Part shown: piece after piece, positions 8,702 to 17,877 of the stretch
Layout of the letters: every line of letters begins with the position of its first letter
How positions within the stretch are numbered: position 1 is the stretch's first letter
NCBI GenBank assembly: GCA_902615435.1
Contig: CACMOZ010000005.1
Location: 51,005-115,004 of the forward strand
Source of the DNA: an uncultured Pelagibacteraceae bacterium
Lineage (GTDB): Bacteria > Pseudomonadota > Alphaproteobacteria > Pelagibacterales > Pelagibacteraceae
Reading direction: 5' to 3'
Length of the DNA stretch: 64,000 nucleotides
Made by a program: the position numbers and the translations under genes
Notes under the pieces: model-generated
What the model was told of the DNA's origin: nothing
The model's database searches: none
The model's input: only the letters and a program-made list of their open reading frames with translations

Positions 8702-8723
8702 AGGGCCGGTTAAAACTGGCCCT
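8702..8723. terminator. terminator hairpin between purine permease and phosphoribosyltransferase genes
   Basis: AGGGCCGGT and ACTGGCCCT pair over 9 bp with one wobble around a TAAA loop. TTTAACTT follows on the plus strand. The stem ends on the base before the opposing stop codon, so it probably terminates both converging transcripts. Confidence 0.7.
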
Positions 8724-9251
8724 TTAACTTCTTCGATGTTTTCTGATTAAATCTTCTACTCTAACTTCTTCATAATGCTCAAATGGTTGGACTATCCAAG
8801 GATTACTATCTAATTTTTGAGCACAATAATCAGGTTCAAATGTAGAGTCTTTCTTTTTCCAAAGTACAGCTGTCTTTATTGACTGAATATTTCCCTGTAA
8901 TGGAGGATATTTTTTAAGCCAATCAATACTTTTATTTAACGTAACTCCTGTGTCAGATAAATCATCACACAATAGAATATTTCCTTTCATTTCTTGGACT
9001 GTCGAACTCATTTCTCGAGAGAAAACTAACTCACCTTGTTGATCTTCGGTTCCTTTTCCCGAATAAGACTCTACAGCTAAATAAGCACATTTAAGTTTAA
9101 ATACTCTGCTTAGCACGTCTATTATAGGAGCTCCCCCTCTCATAATACCGATTAACATGTCAGGTTTAAATCCACTTTGATGAATTTGTATTGCAAGTTT
9201 TTCTACGATTAGATTATACTCTTTCCAATCAATGATAAGTTTATCTGCCAT
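8724..9251 (-). CDS. purine phosphoribosyltransferase (xanthine/guanine type)
   Basis: The product (175 aa) is a type I phosphoribosyltransferase that joins a purine base to PRPP to make the nucleotide. The PRPP loop LLCDDLSDTGVTL is at residues 93-105, and the IGIMRGGAP segment at 34-42 supplies the second phosphate-binding turn. Its placement opposite a purine permease supports purine salvage. It resembles bacterial Gpt more than adenine or orotate transferases; the exact base specificity is inferred. Confidence 0.82.
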   Translation of the reverse strand: MADKLIIDWKEYNLIVEKLAIQIHQSGFKPDMLIGIMRGGAPIIDVLSRVFKLKCAYLAVESYSGKGTEDQQGELVFSREMSSTVQEMKGNILLCDDLSDTGVTLNKSIDWLKKYPPLQGNIQSIKTAVLWKKKDSTFEPDYCAQKLDSNPWIVQPFEHYEEVRVEDLIRKHRRS

Positions 9252-9284
9252 GAAAAAAGTTAGTTTATTTTTAAGGAGTTGTAA

Positions 9285-9572
9285 ATGAAAGGTTACGTAG
9301 TTTGTGTTTATAAAAATATAACTAATGAGGAAAAGCTTAAAGAATATGCTGTAAAAGCTAAAATCGCAGTTGAGAAATATAAAGGCAAATTTCTAATCCG
9401 AGGTGGAAAAGCTACTGCTAACGAAGGTGAAAGTTCACCAAGAACTGTCGTTATCGAGTTTCCTTCTTATGATGAAGCAAATTTATTTTATAAATCGAAA
9501 GAATATCAAGAAGCACACGAAATATTAAAAGGTCACGCTATTAGACACCATCAAACTATTGAGGGTGCTTAG
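9285..9572 (+). CDS. DUF1330 family protein
   Basis: The 95-aa product has the DUF1330 ferredoxin-like alpha/beta fold pattern: MKGYVVCVYKNITN, a central GKFLIRGGKA strand, RTVVIEFPSYDEANLFY, and a C-terminal YQEAHEIL helix. Proteins of this dimeric family have no agreed function; some related fold members are monooxygenases. GGAG at 9273-9276 gives a reasonable ribosome binding site. The stop codon overlaps the stop of the convergent alkA gene by 4 bp. Confidence 0.85.
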   Translation: MKGYVVCVYKNITNEEKLKEYAVKAKIAVEKYKGKFLIRGGKATANEGESSPRTVVIEFPSYDEANLFYKSKEYQEAHEILKGHAIRHHQTIEGA

Positions 9573-10195
9573 TATTGTATTGGCTCATTATCTATTGATC
9601 GCCATAAATACCAGGTCGCTACTGAACAATAGGGTGTAAATTTTTTATAAAGCTTATCAAGGAATATCTTTGGGGGAAAGTATTTCTTATTATAGTTGTT
9701 TGAGATAGCTCTAAGGAGCCCTATATCCTGCAGAGGCCATATATTTGAGCGGTTAAAAGTAAAAAGCAATATCATTTCTGCTGACCATCTGCCTATTTGT
9801 CTTAGATCAGATAAATATTCTATGGCTTCTTCATCAGTCATTTTTTTTATCAAACCGGGCTTAAAAGTTTTATTTAATGTTCTTTTGGCTAAATCTTTTA
9901 TACCTTTAACCTTTTGTTTGCTTAGACCACAACTCTTTAAACTACTAAATGATAATTTGTTTACAGTTCTTGCGTTTATTTTGTTTTTACATTTCTTTTT
10001 GAATCTTAAAAAAACTGAATTCGCAGCAGCAACACTGATTTGTTGGCCAATTATGCTTTTACATAATGAAAAAAAGACATCATTGCGCGTTACGAGACTT
10101 CCATCTTTATAATTGTTTATTAGCTTTTTCATCACTTTATCTTTCTTCGATAAAATTGTCTTAGCTTTTGCCCAATATTTAGGAGGCTTGCTCAT
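9569..10195 (-). CDS. alkA: DNA-3-methyladenine glycosylase II (AlkA-like, HhH-GPD)
   Basis: The product (208 aa) belongs to the helix-hairpin-helix GPD superfamily that excises alkylated purines. IIGQQIS at 48-54 is the conserved N-terminal helix, the hairpin is LRQIGRWSAEMILL at 131-144, and the catalytic aspartate is D157 in PLQDIGL. There is no C-terminal iron-sulfur cysteine cluster, which excludes EndoIII and MutY. It is shorter than E. coli AlkA because it lacks the N-terminal domain, as in many bacterial forms. It overlaps the upstream exporter gene by 4 bp. Confidence 0.87.
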   Translation of the reverse strand: MSKPPKYWAKAKTILSKKDKVMKKLINNYKDGSLVTRNDVFFSLCKSIIGQQISVAAANSVFLRFKKKCKNKINARTVNKLSFSSLKSCGLSKQKVKGIKDLAKRTLNKTFKPGLIKKMTDEEAIEYLSDLRQIGRWSAEMILLFTFNRSNIWPLQDIGLLRAISNNYNKKYFPPKIFLDKLYKKFTPYCSVATWYLWRSIDNEPIQY

Positions 10196-11073
10196 GTTCT
10201 GGGAGCAATGATTTGTTTTTTTAATTTATTCTCTCTCATAAAAATTATTAAAGAACTAGCGATAACTAAAGAAGCTCCGAGCAATGTTAAAATTTTTGGA
10301 ACTTCGCTCCAGATAAAATATCCAAAAATAATTGCAAAAACTAAACTCAAATATTTAATCGGGGTTACAAGCGAAGCTTCTGCTAATCTATAACTTTGAG
10401 TTAATAATAAATTGGCTACACTTCCACATAAACCAAGAACAAAAAATAAAACAAAATCTATGAAAGTTGGCATTATCCAATCACTAAAGAAAATTGTTCC
10501 TAAACCCAAAAGAGTGCAAAGTAATGTAAAATAAAATGCGATTGTATAATTGGCTTCTGTTTTAGATAAAGATCTAACGCTAATAGCTACACAGGCAAAA
10601 AATATACAAAATACAATTGGCGTAATGTAAAAATAATTTACATCTATAAATGCTGGTTGAACAATTAATAGCATTCCAACAAAACCGAGGAATACAGCCG
10701 ACCATCTTTTTATTCCAACCTTTTCAGATAAAAAAAAGATTGATGCAATTGTAACGAATATTGGCCCACCAAATGTTAATGAAACCACATCGGCTAAAGG
10801 TAATTCTCTTAGTCCCAAAAATAACGCAATTATTGCAAGGGCTCCACTTATAGCTCTGAAAGCATGAAGGCCGGGGCGTGAGGTTTTGTAAAAAGAAAAT
10901 ATTTTATCTTTTGGTATGATAAAAAATATTGGAATAAATCCTATAAAAAATCTTAAAAAAAGAACTTGGCCTACTGGATAATAGTCTAACCATTTTACAC
11001 AGATGTCCATAATGGAGAAGCAGATTACGCTTCCTACCATGTACAATACGCCTATTTGATTTTGTGTTAACAA
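10192..11073 (-). CDS. EamA/DMT-family transporter
   Basis: The 293-aa protein has ten hydrophobic segments in two repeats of five, the signature of the drug/metabolite transporter superfamily; each EamA repeat ends in a segment such as LGFVGMLLIVQP and LLGASLVIASSLII. These proteins usually export amino acids, nucleosides or other metabolites. The RAISGALAIIALFLGLRELPLADV segment resembles the RhaT/YdcZ-like branch annotated as S-adenosylmethionine or metabolite carriers in alphaproteobacteria. Substrate cannot be named. It is translationally coupled to alkA. Confidence 0.87.
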   Translation of the reverse strand: MLTQNQIGVLYMVGSVICFSIMDICVKWLDYYPVGQVLFLRFFIGFIPIFFIIPKDKIFSFYKTSRPGLHAFRAISGALAIIALFLGLRELPLADVVSLTFGGPIFVTIASIFFLSEKVGIKRWSAVFLGFVGMLLIVQPAFIDVNYFYITPIVFCIFFACVAISVRSLSKTEANYTIAFYFTLLCTLLGLGTIFFSDWIMPTFIDFVLFFVLGLCGSVANLLLTQSYRLAEASLVTPIKYLSLVFAIIFGYFIWSEVPKILTLLGASLVIASSLIIFMRENKLKKQIIAPRT

Positions 11074-11112
11074 TTTACTATCCTTTCTTCTTCAAAATAT
11101 ATTAGATAACTT

Positions 11113-11562
11113 ATGCAGAAATGTACACTTGCACTTGGATGTTTTTGGAAACCTGAGGAAAACTTTAAAAGCAAACCAGGTATATTAAAGACCGAAGTAG
11201 GTTACGCAGGAGGAAGTAGCGCGAAAACAACCTACGAAGAAGTATGCACAGGAAACACTGGACATGCAGAAGTTGTAAGGCTTACATTTGATGAAAATAA
11301 AATTTCTTTTAAAAAAATATTAGATTTATTTTTCAAAATGCATGATCCAACACAAAAAGATATGCAATTTCCAGATGTTGGAACTCAATATAGAAGTGAG
11401 ATTTTTTATGAAGATGAAAGGCAGAAGCAAGACGCTTTGGAAGTTTTAAAAGAATTTAACGAAAAATTAGATGGTAAAATTCAGACAAATATCTCAAAAA
11501 TTAAAAACTACAATAAAGCTGAAGAATACCACCAAAAATATATTGAAAAAAACAGACAATGA
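11113..11562 (+). CDS. msrA: peptide-methionine (S)-S-oxide reductase
   Basis: The 149-aa enzyme reduces methionine-S-sulfoxide in oxidised proteins. The catalytic cysteine is C10 in GCFW, followed by GYAGG, TGHAEVV and the HDPTQKDMQFPDVGTQYRS block, all typical of MsrA. It is at the short end for the family, and no obvious C-terminal resolving cysteine is seen. The first of a compact run of plus-strand genes; its stop overlaps the sulfurtransferase start. Confidence 0.92.
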   Translation: MQKCTLALGCFWKPEENFKSKPGILKTEVGYAGGSSAKTTYEEVCTGNTGHAEVVRLTFDENKISFKKILDLFFKMHDPTQKDMQFPDVGTQYRSEIFYEDERQKQDALEVLKEFNEKLDGKIQTNISKIKNYNKAEEYHQKYIEKNRQ

Positions 11563-12371
11563 ATCAATTAGTAACTACAGACTGGTTAGATAAGAATATT
11601 GAAAAAGTAAAAATTTTAGATGCAAGCTGGCATCTTCCAAATGCTAATAGAAATTCATTTGAAGAGTACAAAACAGAGCATATCATTAACTCTATATTCT
11701 TTGATATAGATAAAAATTCAAATCAAAAAACTAATCTTCCGCATATGCTTCCGTCTAAAGAGGATTGGGAAATGATTGTATCTAGTTTAGGAATATCTAA
11801 TTCAGATCACATAATCGTCTATGACAACTCAGATGTTTTTAGTTCTTGTAGGGTTTGGTACTCTTTTTTGTATTTTGGCCATGACCCAAAACTTATCTCA
11901 GTATTAGATGGAGGTTTTAAAAAATGGACAAATGAAAAACGTCCTACTACTAAAGAAATAGTTAGCTTTGACAGATCTAAATACATTGCAGTTGAAAATA
12001 CATCTCTTGTAATAAATAAAGATCAAGTAAACAAAAATATTACTAATAATAAATTTCAATTACTAGACGCCAGAGGAGAGCAAAGATTTTTAGGCTTACA
12101 GCCTGAACCTCGAAAAGAACTTAAAAGCGGAAATATTAAAGGATCAATTAACCTACCTTTTCAAAAACTTTTAAGAGAAGATAGAACTTTAAAAAAAAAA
12201 GAGGACTTAATTGAGATTTTCAAATCAAAAAAAGTATCAATTGAAAAAGAAATGGCTTTTACATGTGGTTCTGGAGTTACAGCATGCATTTTAGGTCTAG
12301 CTAATTCTATTATAAGTGGTAAAAAACCTATTATCTACGACGGATCATGGGCAGAGTACGGATTAGATTAA
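11559..12371 (+). CDS. sseA: 3-mercaptopyruvate/thiosulfate sulfurtransferase (two rhodanese domains)
   Basis: The product (270 aa) contains two rhodanese domains, the first inactive and the second with the active cysteine C236 in CGSGVTAC, the loop sequence associated with mercaptopyruvate rather than thiosulfate as donor. The family moves sulfane sulfur from cysteine breakdown to acceptors such as thioredoxin or cyanide. The start overlaps msrA by 4 bp (ATGA), so the two redox/sulfur genes are coupled. Confidence 0.88.
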   Translation: MNQLVTTDWLDKNIEKVKILDASWHLPNANRNSFEEYKTEHIINSIFFDIDKNSNQKTNLPHMLPSKEDWEMIVSSLGISNSDHIIVYDNSDVFSSCRVWYSFLYFGHDPKLISVLDGGFKKWTNEKRPTTKEIVSFDRSKYIAVENTSLVINKDQVNKNITNNKFQLLDARGEQRFLGLQPEPRKELKSGNIKGSINLPFQKLLREDRTLKKKEDLIEIFKSKKVSIEKEMAFTCGSGVTACILGLANSIISGKKPIIYDGSWAEYGLD

Positions 12372-12378
12372 AAAAAAT

Positions 12379-13251
12379 ATGAAAACTTCATCAAAAATTA
12401 AAACTTTTCTAATAATTTTTTTTATAGCTATTTTTGCAATCATAGCAGCGAGGCACTTTATAGGTCTTCATTTTAAAAAAAAATTTAGCGTGAGACCAGC
12501 TCCAGGTGTAATCGTTTCTACAGTTGAAAAATCGCTTTTTTATAAAAGTATCGAAACTTTTGGTACGGCAATTGCTAAGAATTCAAAAGCCTATAGAGTT
12601 CAAGCAAGCAACATTAACGGAAAACTTAATCTAGAAAATAGATTTGTAAAAAAAGGAGAAAAAATACTTACATTAAAAGATGGAGGAAGCTTAATAGCAG
12701 ATTTTGCTGGCAAGGTAGGAAAGAGGGAAATAGCTCAAGGTGTCTTAGGTTCAGAAAGTTTAATTATTACACTTGATGATCTTAAGAAAATTGTAATTGA
12801 TATTAAAGTTCCTGAAAATTATGTAGGTGTTCTTAAAACAGGGCTAAAAGCTGAGGTTACTAGTTCTGCTTACAAAAAAATTTTTAAGGGTAAAATAGAA
12901 ACAATTAGTTCTCGTATTGACCCTTCTACTAGATCGATTCTTTCAAGAATAATAGTCGATAATTCGAATTTTGAAATTATTCCAGGCCAGCTAATGACTG
13001 TAAAGATTATTTATGATGAAAAAAATCAAATTGGCGTACCGGAAAGCGCTGTAACAATTCAAGGAAGTACAGCATTCGTTTATACTGTAAATGAAGATAC
13101 CGCTGTAAAGAATAATATTGAAATTGGTAAAAGGAATTTTGGTAAAGTTTCTGTTATATCTGGATTAAATGAAGGTGACCTTGTGATCAGTGAAGGTGTT
13201 TCTAAAGTAAGAGATAAAGGTAAAATAAAAATTATTACTTCAACCAAATAA
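12379..13251 (+). CDS. RND efflux periplasmic adaptor (membrane fusion protein) lacking the coiled-coil hairpin
   Basis: The 290-aa product has an N-terminal membrane anchor at about residues 8-24, a split lipoyl domain at 72-100 and 104-131, a beta-barrel domain, and a membrane-proximal domain with PGQLMTVKI and VPESAV. It pairs with the RND pump encoded directly after it, the stop and next ATG being adjacent. In AcrA-type adaptors 60 or more residues of coiled-coil hairpin separate the lipoyl halves; here at most a handful do. Docking to a TolC-like channel by the normal route is therefore doubtful. Confidence 0.85.
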   Translation: MKTSSKIKTFLIIFFIAIFAIIAARHFIGLHFKKKFSVRPAPGVIVSTVEKSLFYKSIETFGTAIAKNSKAYRVQASNINGKLNLENRFVKKGEKILTLKDGGSLIADFAGKVGKREIAQGVLGSESLIITLDDLKKIVIDIKVPENYVGVLKTGLKAEVTSSAYKKIFKGKIETISSRIDPSTRSILSRIIVDNSNFEIIPGQLMTVKIIYDEKNQIGVPESAVTIQGSTAFVYTVNEDTAVKNNIEIGKRNFGKVSVISGLNEGDLVISEGVSKVRDKGKIKIITSTK

Positions 13252-16200
13252 ATGTTTTTAACTGACCTTTCAATTAAAAGACCTGTTGTAGCCTCAGTAA
13301 TGAGTTTGGTTTTAGTAATATTTGGTTTAGTTACTTTTCAAGAAATACCAACAGATGAATTGCCTGATGTGCAGCCACCAGTTGTTACAATTCAAACTGA
13401 ATATAGAGGAGCTTCTGCTGAAATAGTTGATACACAAATTACACAAAAAATTGAAGATTTTGTTGGAGGAACTCCAGGATTAGAGACTATTGACTCTTTC
13501 AGTGAAGATGAAAGTTCAAGAATTACTCTAACTTTTGAAACTGATTTAGATTTAGATGATGTTACCAACGATGTTAGAAGTTCTGTATCTAGAGTTTTAG
13601 ATAACTTACCAGAAGGAGCTGAACAACCAGAAATATTTAAGCAAAGTGCAGGTATGCGTACAACAATGTGGTTATCTTTTAATTCTGAAATTATGTCTGA
13701 CTTGGAGCTAACTGACTACGCAGATAGGTATTTAACGGATACATTTTCTACAGTTGATGGGGTAGGTCGAGTTAGACTAGGTGGCCAAAGAGAATTATCA
13801 CTAAGGATTTGGTTGGACCCTATTGCACTCGCTGCAAGAGATTTAACCACTGAAGAAGTTGAAAATGTACTAAGAAAAGAAAATGTAGAATTTCCAGCAG
13901 GGAGAATAGAATCAAAAGATATTGATCTTACTATTAAGTTAAATAAAGCCTACAGTAATTTAGAAAATTATAAAAATTTACCCCTTAAAAGAGCAACTGA
14001 CGGATCAATCATTACACTTTCTGATGTAGCAAGAGTAGAGCTTGGTGCAGAGTCCACACGTACTTTATTTAAAGGAAACGGGAAGCAAGTAGTAGGAATA
14101 GGAATTTACCAGCAATCAGATGCTAATACTATTGCTGTTGCTGATGGAATTAAAAAGAAAATTAAAGAGCTCAAACCTAGCTTACCCCCGAATACAACTT
14201 TAGAAGTATCATTTGATAGAAGTAATTATATTAAAGCTGCAATTAAAGAAGTTTATAAAACTCTGTTTATTGCTTTAATTCTAGTAACTATAATTATTTA
14301 CCTTTTTTTGGGAAATATAAGAGCCCTGGTGGTTCCTCTGGTAGCTTTACCTGTTTCATTAATTTCAACTTTTTTAGCAATTTATATTTTTGATTTTTCA
14401 ATCAATCTCTTTACTCTTATGGCTTTAGTGTTGGCCATTGGAATTGTTGTAGATGATGCGATTGTAATGTTAGAAAACATTGTAAGAAGAATAGAGTTAG
14501 GGGACACCCCTCTTGTTGCAGCATTTAAAGGAGCTAAGCAAGTTTCATTCGCAATTATCGCTACAACAGTTGTTTTAGTTGCTGTCTTTGTTCCCTTAAT
14601 TTTTATTAAAGGAATTACAGGTGTACTATTTACACAAACTGCAATCACACTTGCAGCCGCTGTCATTATATCAAGTTTTGTGGCTTTATCTTTGAGCCCA
14701 ATGTTGGCGAGTAAATTTCTTAAGCAAAATATGAATAAGTCAAAAATAGTTTTAAAATTTGAGAAATTTTTAAAGAATTTAACTTATTTATATAAAATAT
14801 CTTTGCTTGGTTGGATCAAAAAAAGAACAACGATAACAATCTTTCTATTAACTACATTAGCTTTAACTTTATTTTTTTTCAATTTTACAAAAAAAGAATT
14901 AATTGCTCCTGAAGACAGAGGTGCGTTCTTTGTAATCGTAAAAGCGCCTCAAGGTTCCGGCTTTAATTTTACGAAGGATAGAGCTGAGGAAATTGAAGGT
15001 CTTTTATTGCCTAATGTAGGTAAAGGTGAATACAGAAAATTGATTATGAGAGTGCCAGGGTTTGGTAAATCTGCAAAACAAGTAAATAGTGGTTTTATTA
15101 TTGTACTACTTGAGCCTTGGAAAAAAAGAGATCGTCACGGTGTTCAAATAATGAGAGAGTCTTTTGGGGAAATTTCAAAAGTACCGGGTGTATTAGCTTT
15201 TCCAATTATGCCTCAAGGAATAAGAACAGGAGGAATTGAGAGCCCTGTGCAATTTGTTATTTTAGGAAATACTTACGATCAACTTATTGAATGGAAAGAA
15301 ATCATAAAAAAAGAGGCAAGAAAAAACCCAGGACTCACTTCGATAGAGGATGATTTCGATCTAAACAAACCTCAACTAAATGTAAAAATAGATCAAAAGA
15401 AAGCTGCTGACCTTGGAGTTTCAACGGAGGATATAGGCAAAACCATTGAAACAATTTTCGGATCAAGAAGGGTTACAAATTTTACTAGAGACGGTAAAGA
15501 ATATTCTATTATTCTCCAAGGAGATATTAAAGATAGACAGGAGCCTGATAGCATAAGTAAAGTTTTTGTAAGATCAAAGAATAATAATAAACTCGTGTCG
15601 ATCTCTAATCTAGTTGAATATGATGAGGAAGGTCAGTCACCTTTTCTTGCAAGGTATAATAGGCAAAAGGCTGTAACTATTTCAGCAAGATTGGTTGGTG
15701 ACTATTCACTAGATGAAGCGCTTAAATTTTTAGTCGGAGTAGTTGAACAAAATACTCCTCAAGCCAAAATAGCTTACAAGGGTGAAAGTGAGGAATATAA
15801 AAAGACTAACACTGAATTGTATGTAATTTTTGCACTTGCTTTGATAACTGCTTATCTCGCAATGAGCGCACAGTTTGAAAGTTGGAAACATCCATTTACA
15901 ATTATGTTAACTGTGCCAATGGCTATACTTGGTGGTTTACTGGGTTTACTAGTGGTCGGCTCATCTCTAAACGTTTATAGTCAAATAGCTCTTATAATTC
16001 TTATAGGATTGTCCGCAAAAAATGGAATTCTAATTGTCGAATTCGCAAATCAATTAAGAAAAGAGGGTAAAAATTTAGAAGTTGCTGTATTTGAAGCAGC
16101 AGCAATAAGATTAAGACCTATACTTATGACAAGTTTATCTACAATCATAGGAGTCTTGCCTTTAATCCTTGGAACAGGCCCGGGTGCAGCAAGTAGACTT

Positions 16201-16347
16201 ACGGTAGGGATAACTATTTTTGGTGGAATGCTTTTTTCTACCTTCTTTACACTTTATGTAATTCCCACCATTTATACAATTGTCGGAAAGAATACTAAGA
16301 GAATTGATGCTGTTGAGATTGATCTAAATAAGCAACTTAAAAAATAA
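13252..16347 (+). CDS. RND-family efflux pump inner-membrane transporter (AcrB/MdtB type)
   Basis: The 1031-aa protein has the standard 12-helix RND layout with two large periplasmic loops. The N-terminus (FLTDLSIKRPVVASVMSLV) and the proton-relay aspartates D401 and D402 in VVDDAIVMLENI are conserved, as is the relay lysine in GLSAKNGILIVEFANQ. It forms an operon with the adaptor just upstream; no TolC-type channel gene is nearby. The substrate is not known. The last 11 bp overlap the convergent lipoprotein gene. Confidence 0.93.
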   Translation: MFLTDLSIKRPVVASVMSLVLVIFGLVTFQEIPTDELPDVQPPVVTIQTEYRGASAEIVDTQITQKIEDFVGGTPGLETIDSFSEDESSRITLTFETDLDLDDVTNDVRSSVSRVLDNLPEGAEQPEIFKQSAGMRTTMWLSFNSEIMSDLELTDYADRYLTDTFSTVDGVGRVRLGGQRELSLRIWLDPIALAARDLTTEEVENVLRKENVEFPAGRIESKDIDLTIKLNKAYSNLENYKNLPLKRATDGSIITLSDVARVELGAESTRTLFKGNGKQVVGIGIYQQSDANTIAVADGIKKKIKELKPSLPPNTTLEVSFDRSNYIKAAIKEVYKTLFIALILVTIIIYLFLGNIRALVVPLVALPVSLISTFLAIYIFDFSINLFTLMALVLAIGIVVDDAIVMLENIVRRIELGDTPLVAAFKGAKQVSFAIIATTVVLVAVFVPLIFIKGITGVLFTQTAITLAAAVIISSFVALSLSPMLASKFLKQNMNKSKIVLKFEKFLKNLTYLYKISLLGWIKKRTTITIFLLTTLALTLFFFNFTKKELIAPEDRGAFFVIVKAPQGSGFNFTKDRAEEIEGLLLPNVGKGEYRKLIMRVPGFGKSAKQVNSGFIIVLLEPWKKRDRHGVQIMRESFGEISKVPGVLAFPIMPQGIRTGGIESPVQFVILGNTYDQLIEWKEIIKKEARKNPGLTSIEDDFDLNKPQLNVKIDQKKAADLGVSTEDIGKTIETIFGSRRVTNFTRDGKEYSIILQGDIKDRQEPDSISKVFVRSKNNNKLVSISNLVEYDEEGQSPFLARYNRQKAVTISARLVGDYSLDEALKFLVGVVEQNTPQAKIAYKGESEEYKKTNTELYVIFALALITAYLAMSAQFESWKHPFTIMLTVPMAILGGLLGLLVVGSSLNVYSQIALIILIGLSAKNGILIVEFANQLRKEGKNLEVAVFEAAAIRLRPILMTSLSTIIGVLPLILGTGPGAASRLTVGITIFGGMLFSTFFTLYVIPTIYTIVGKNTKRIDAVEIDLNKQLKK

Positions 16348-16936
16348 TATACTTATTTTTATCTAAATTTTTCTTACAAAGTGTTAATTGTTTTCTATAT
16401 TTGTTTGCCATATCCTTTACTGACTTTGCATAGATAATGGCCTTCTTGTCCTTTGAATAATTTTTATAATCACCCCAGCCTTTATAATAAGCTAAATACT
16501 GCTTATATGGATCCTTCTTAGAAATTTTTAAAATCTTATTAGTCTTATGAATATACCAACCTATAAAATCAACCGAGTCTTTAAATCTAGCTCTTGTAGC
16601 TAAAGGGCTATTAGTTTCTCTTTTATATTGGTCCCATGTTCCTTTTACTGCTTGTGAGTAGCCAAATGAACTTGAAGGTCTTTTGAAAGGAATAACTTTA
16701 AACAATTTTTTTCGCGGTGGCTTTGCTAGCCAATTGAAATCACTTTCTTTTTTGACAAAGGCTAATTGTAAATGAATAGGTGCTCCCCATCTTTCGTACG
16801 AAGCTTTTGCATGTTTATACCAAAGATATCTTTCTTCAAAAATTGCACAACTATTTTGAGTATTTTTTGGAATCGAAGAGCATGCGCTAAGAATAAATGG
16901 AATTAAAATTAATATAATTTTTTTAAAATGAATCAC
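16337..16936 (-). CDS. lipoprotein with lytic transglycosylase-like (SLT) domain
   Basis: The 199-aa product starts with a signal ending in the lipobox LSAC, modified cysteine at residue 19. The following LQLAFVKKESDFNW (catalytic-type Glu64), SSFGYSQAVKGTWDQY and YLAYYKGWGDY segments fit a lysozyme-like transglycosylase fold. It would cut peptidoglycan from the outer membrane or periplasmic face. The fit to known families is distant, so activity is inferred. The gene starts 20 bp downstream of the nuclease gene on the same strand. Confidence 0.75.
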   Translation of the reverse strand: MIHFKKIILILIPFILSACSSIPKNTQNSCAIFEERYLWYKHAKASYERWGAPIHLQLAFVKKESDFNWLAKPPRKKLFKVIPFKRPSSSFGYSQAVKGTWDQYKRETNSPLATRARFKDSVDFIGWYIHKTNKILKISKKDPYKQYLAYYKGWGDYKNYSKDKKAIIYAKSVKDMANKYRKQLTLCKKNLDKNKYIIF

Positions 16937-16956
16937 TTGCTCATTTATACTAGAAA

Positions 16957-17460
16957 TTAATTAAGCTTTCTCCACTTTTCTGGCATCATAAAAGATCCTT
17001 CCCACATGCCGAGCTTATTTTCTTTTGCATAAGCTTCATCTCTCACATAATCTTTTGAATATCTTTTGTATGCTACCGCATTACCTTTCCTTACCATCCA
17101 TTTATTAAGATTAATTTTATTCTTAAAACAAGTAGCTAAAAATCGTTTGTACCTATCTTTTGATGACGAGATGCATTTTATTTTTGAATTATTAATTTTA
17201 TCTATTAATTTTTTTTTTGCTATGACACCACATGGATAATTTTTATTAAATTCAAAACCGATTATTGCCGAAATTTTTAAAAATGGTTTTTTACATTGTT
17301 GTTTAATTTCAGGAGCATCAATTCCTTCTAGTCTTATTTTTTTATTATTAATATGCACAGTATCGCCATCAATTATTTTTGGCACTCCATAAATTTCTGT
17401 GCTGTTTAACGTTTGGGATAAAAAAAACGTTACGATTAATATTAAAGATGTTTTCGCCAT
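16957..17460 (-). CDS. thermonuclease-like (SNase) exported nuclease
   Basis: The 167-aa protein has a signal peptide (residues 1-20 or so, ending near LNSTE) and then a staphylococcal-nuclease OB fold. The calcium/active-site region is visible as IIDGDTVHI (29-37), RLEGIDAPE (43-51) and the SSSKDRYKRFLATCF arginine segment. Four or more cysteines suggest disulfides in the periplasm. Role is probably extracytoplasmic nucleic acid breakdown. It overlaps the VanZ-like gene by 19 bp. Confidence 0.87.
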   Translation of the reverse strand: MAKTSLILIVTFFLSQTLNSTEIYGVPKIIDGDTVHINNKKIRLEGIDAPEIKQQCKKPFLKISAIIGFEFNKNYPCGVIAKKKLIDKINNSKIKCISSSKDRYKRFLATCFKNKINLNKWMVRKGNAVAYKRYSKDYVRDEAYAKENKLGMWEGSFMMPEKWRKLN

Positions 17461-17837
17461 TTTATAAAACTATAAATTAATAAAATTATAACTGCTCCAG
17501 TGAAATTAGCTAATAAATCGTACAGTTCAAAAGCTCTGTTAGGAACTATTAAGTGGAAAATTTCTAATACGCAGGAAATAAATAAAATAAATCGATAATT
17601 AGTTAAAATATTTTTAGCTCTTAATCTTACTGTCATGGCTAATATAGTAATATAAGAAAAAAAAACTAAATGATTTATAGATGTCCCAATTGGATTGGTG
17701 ATTAAATTTGGTTGTTGGCCTAAGTTGCCATATAAAAAATACCCTATTAAACTTCCAGGAAATAAATACAGAATAAGTAAAACTAGTAAAGAAAAATAGT
17801 AAACATACTCCACTAATTTAAATATAGTATTTTTCAT
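17442..17837 (-). CDS. VanZ-like small membrane protein
   Basis: About 131 aa with four hydrophobic helices and the pattern of VanZ-family proteins (KVEYVYYFSLL-type first helix, NLITNPIGTSINHLVFF, EIFHLIVPNRAFELYDLLANFTGAVI). The EIxHLxxPNR and D-x-x-AN residues are the conserved VanZ positions. I chose the ATG at 17835-17837 because longer starts (up to 17897) run into the divergent gpmA gene at 17878; an ATG at 17858 is also possible. No clear ribosome binding site helps decide. Function in bacteria without glycopeptide resistance is not known. Confidence 0.72.
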   Translation of the reverse strand: MKNTIFKLVEYVYYFSLLVLLILYLFPGSLIGYFLYGNLGQQPNLITNPIGTSINHLVFFSYITILAMTVRLRAKNILTNYRFILFISCVLEIFHLIVPNRAFELYDLLANFTGAVIILLIYSFIKWRKHL

Positions 17838-17877
17838 TATCAATTTAATATAGTACATAATAGCTAATTTAACTATT

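Noticed and set aside
9696-10112. 138-codon plus-strand frame opposite alkA
   Set aside because: The opposite strand has clear HhH-GPD motifs; this frame shows no family features.
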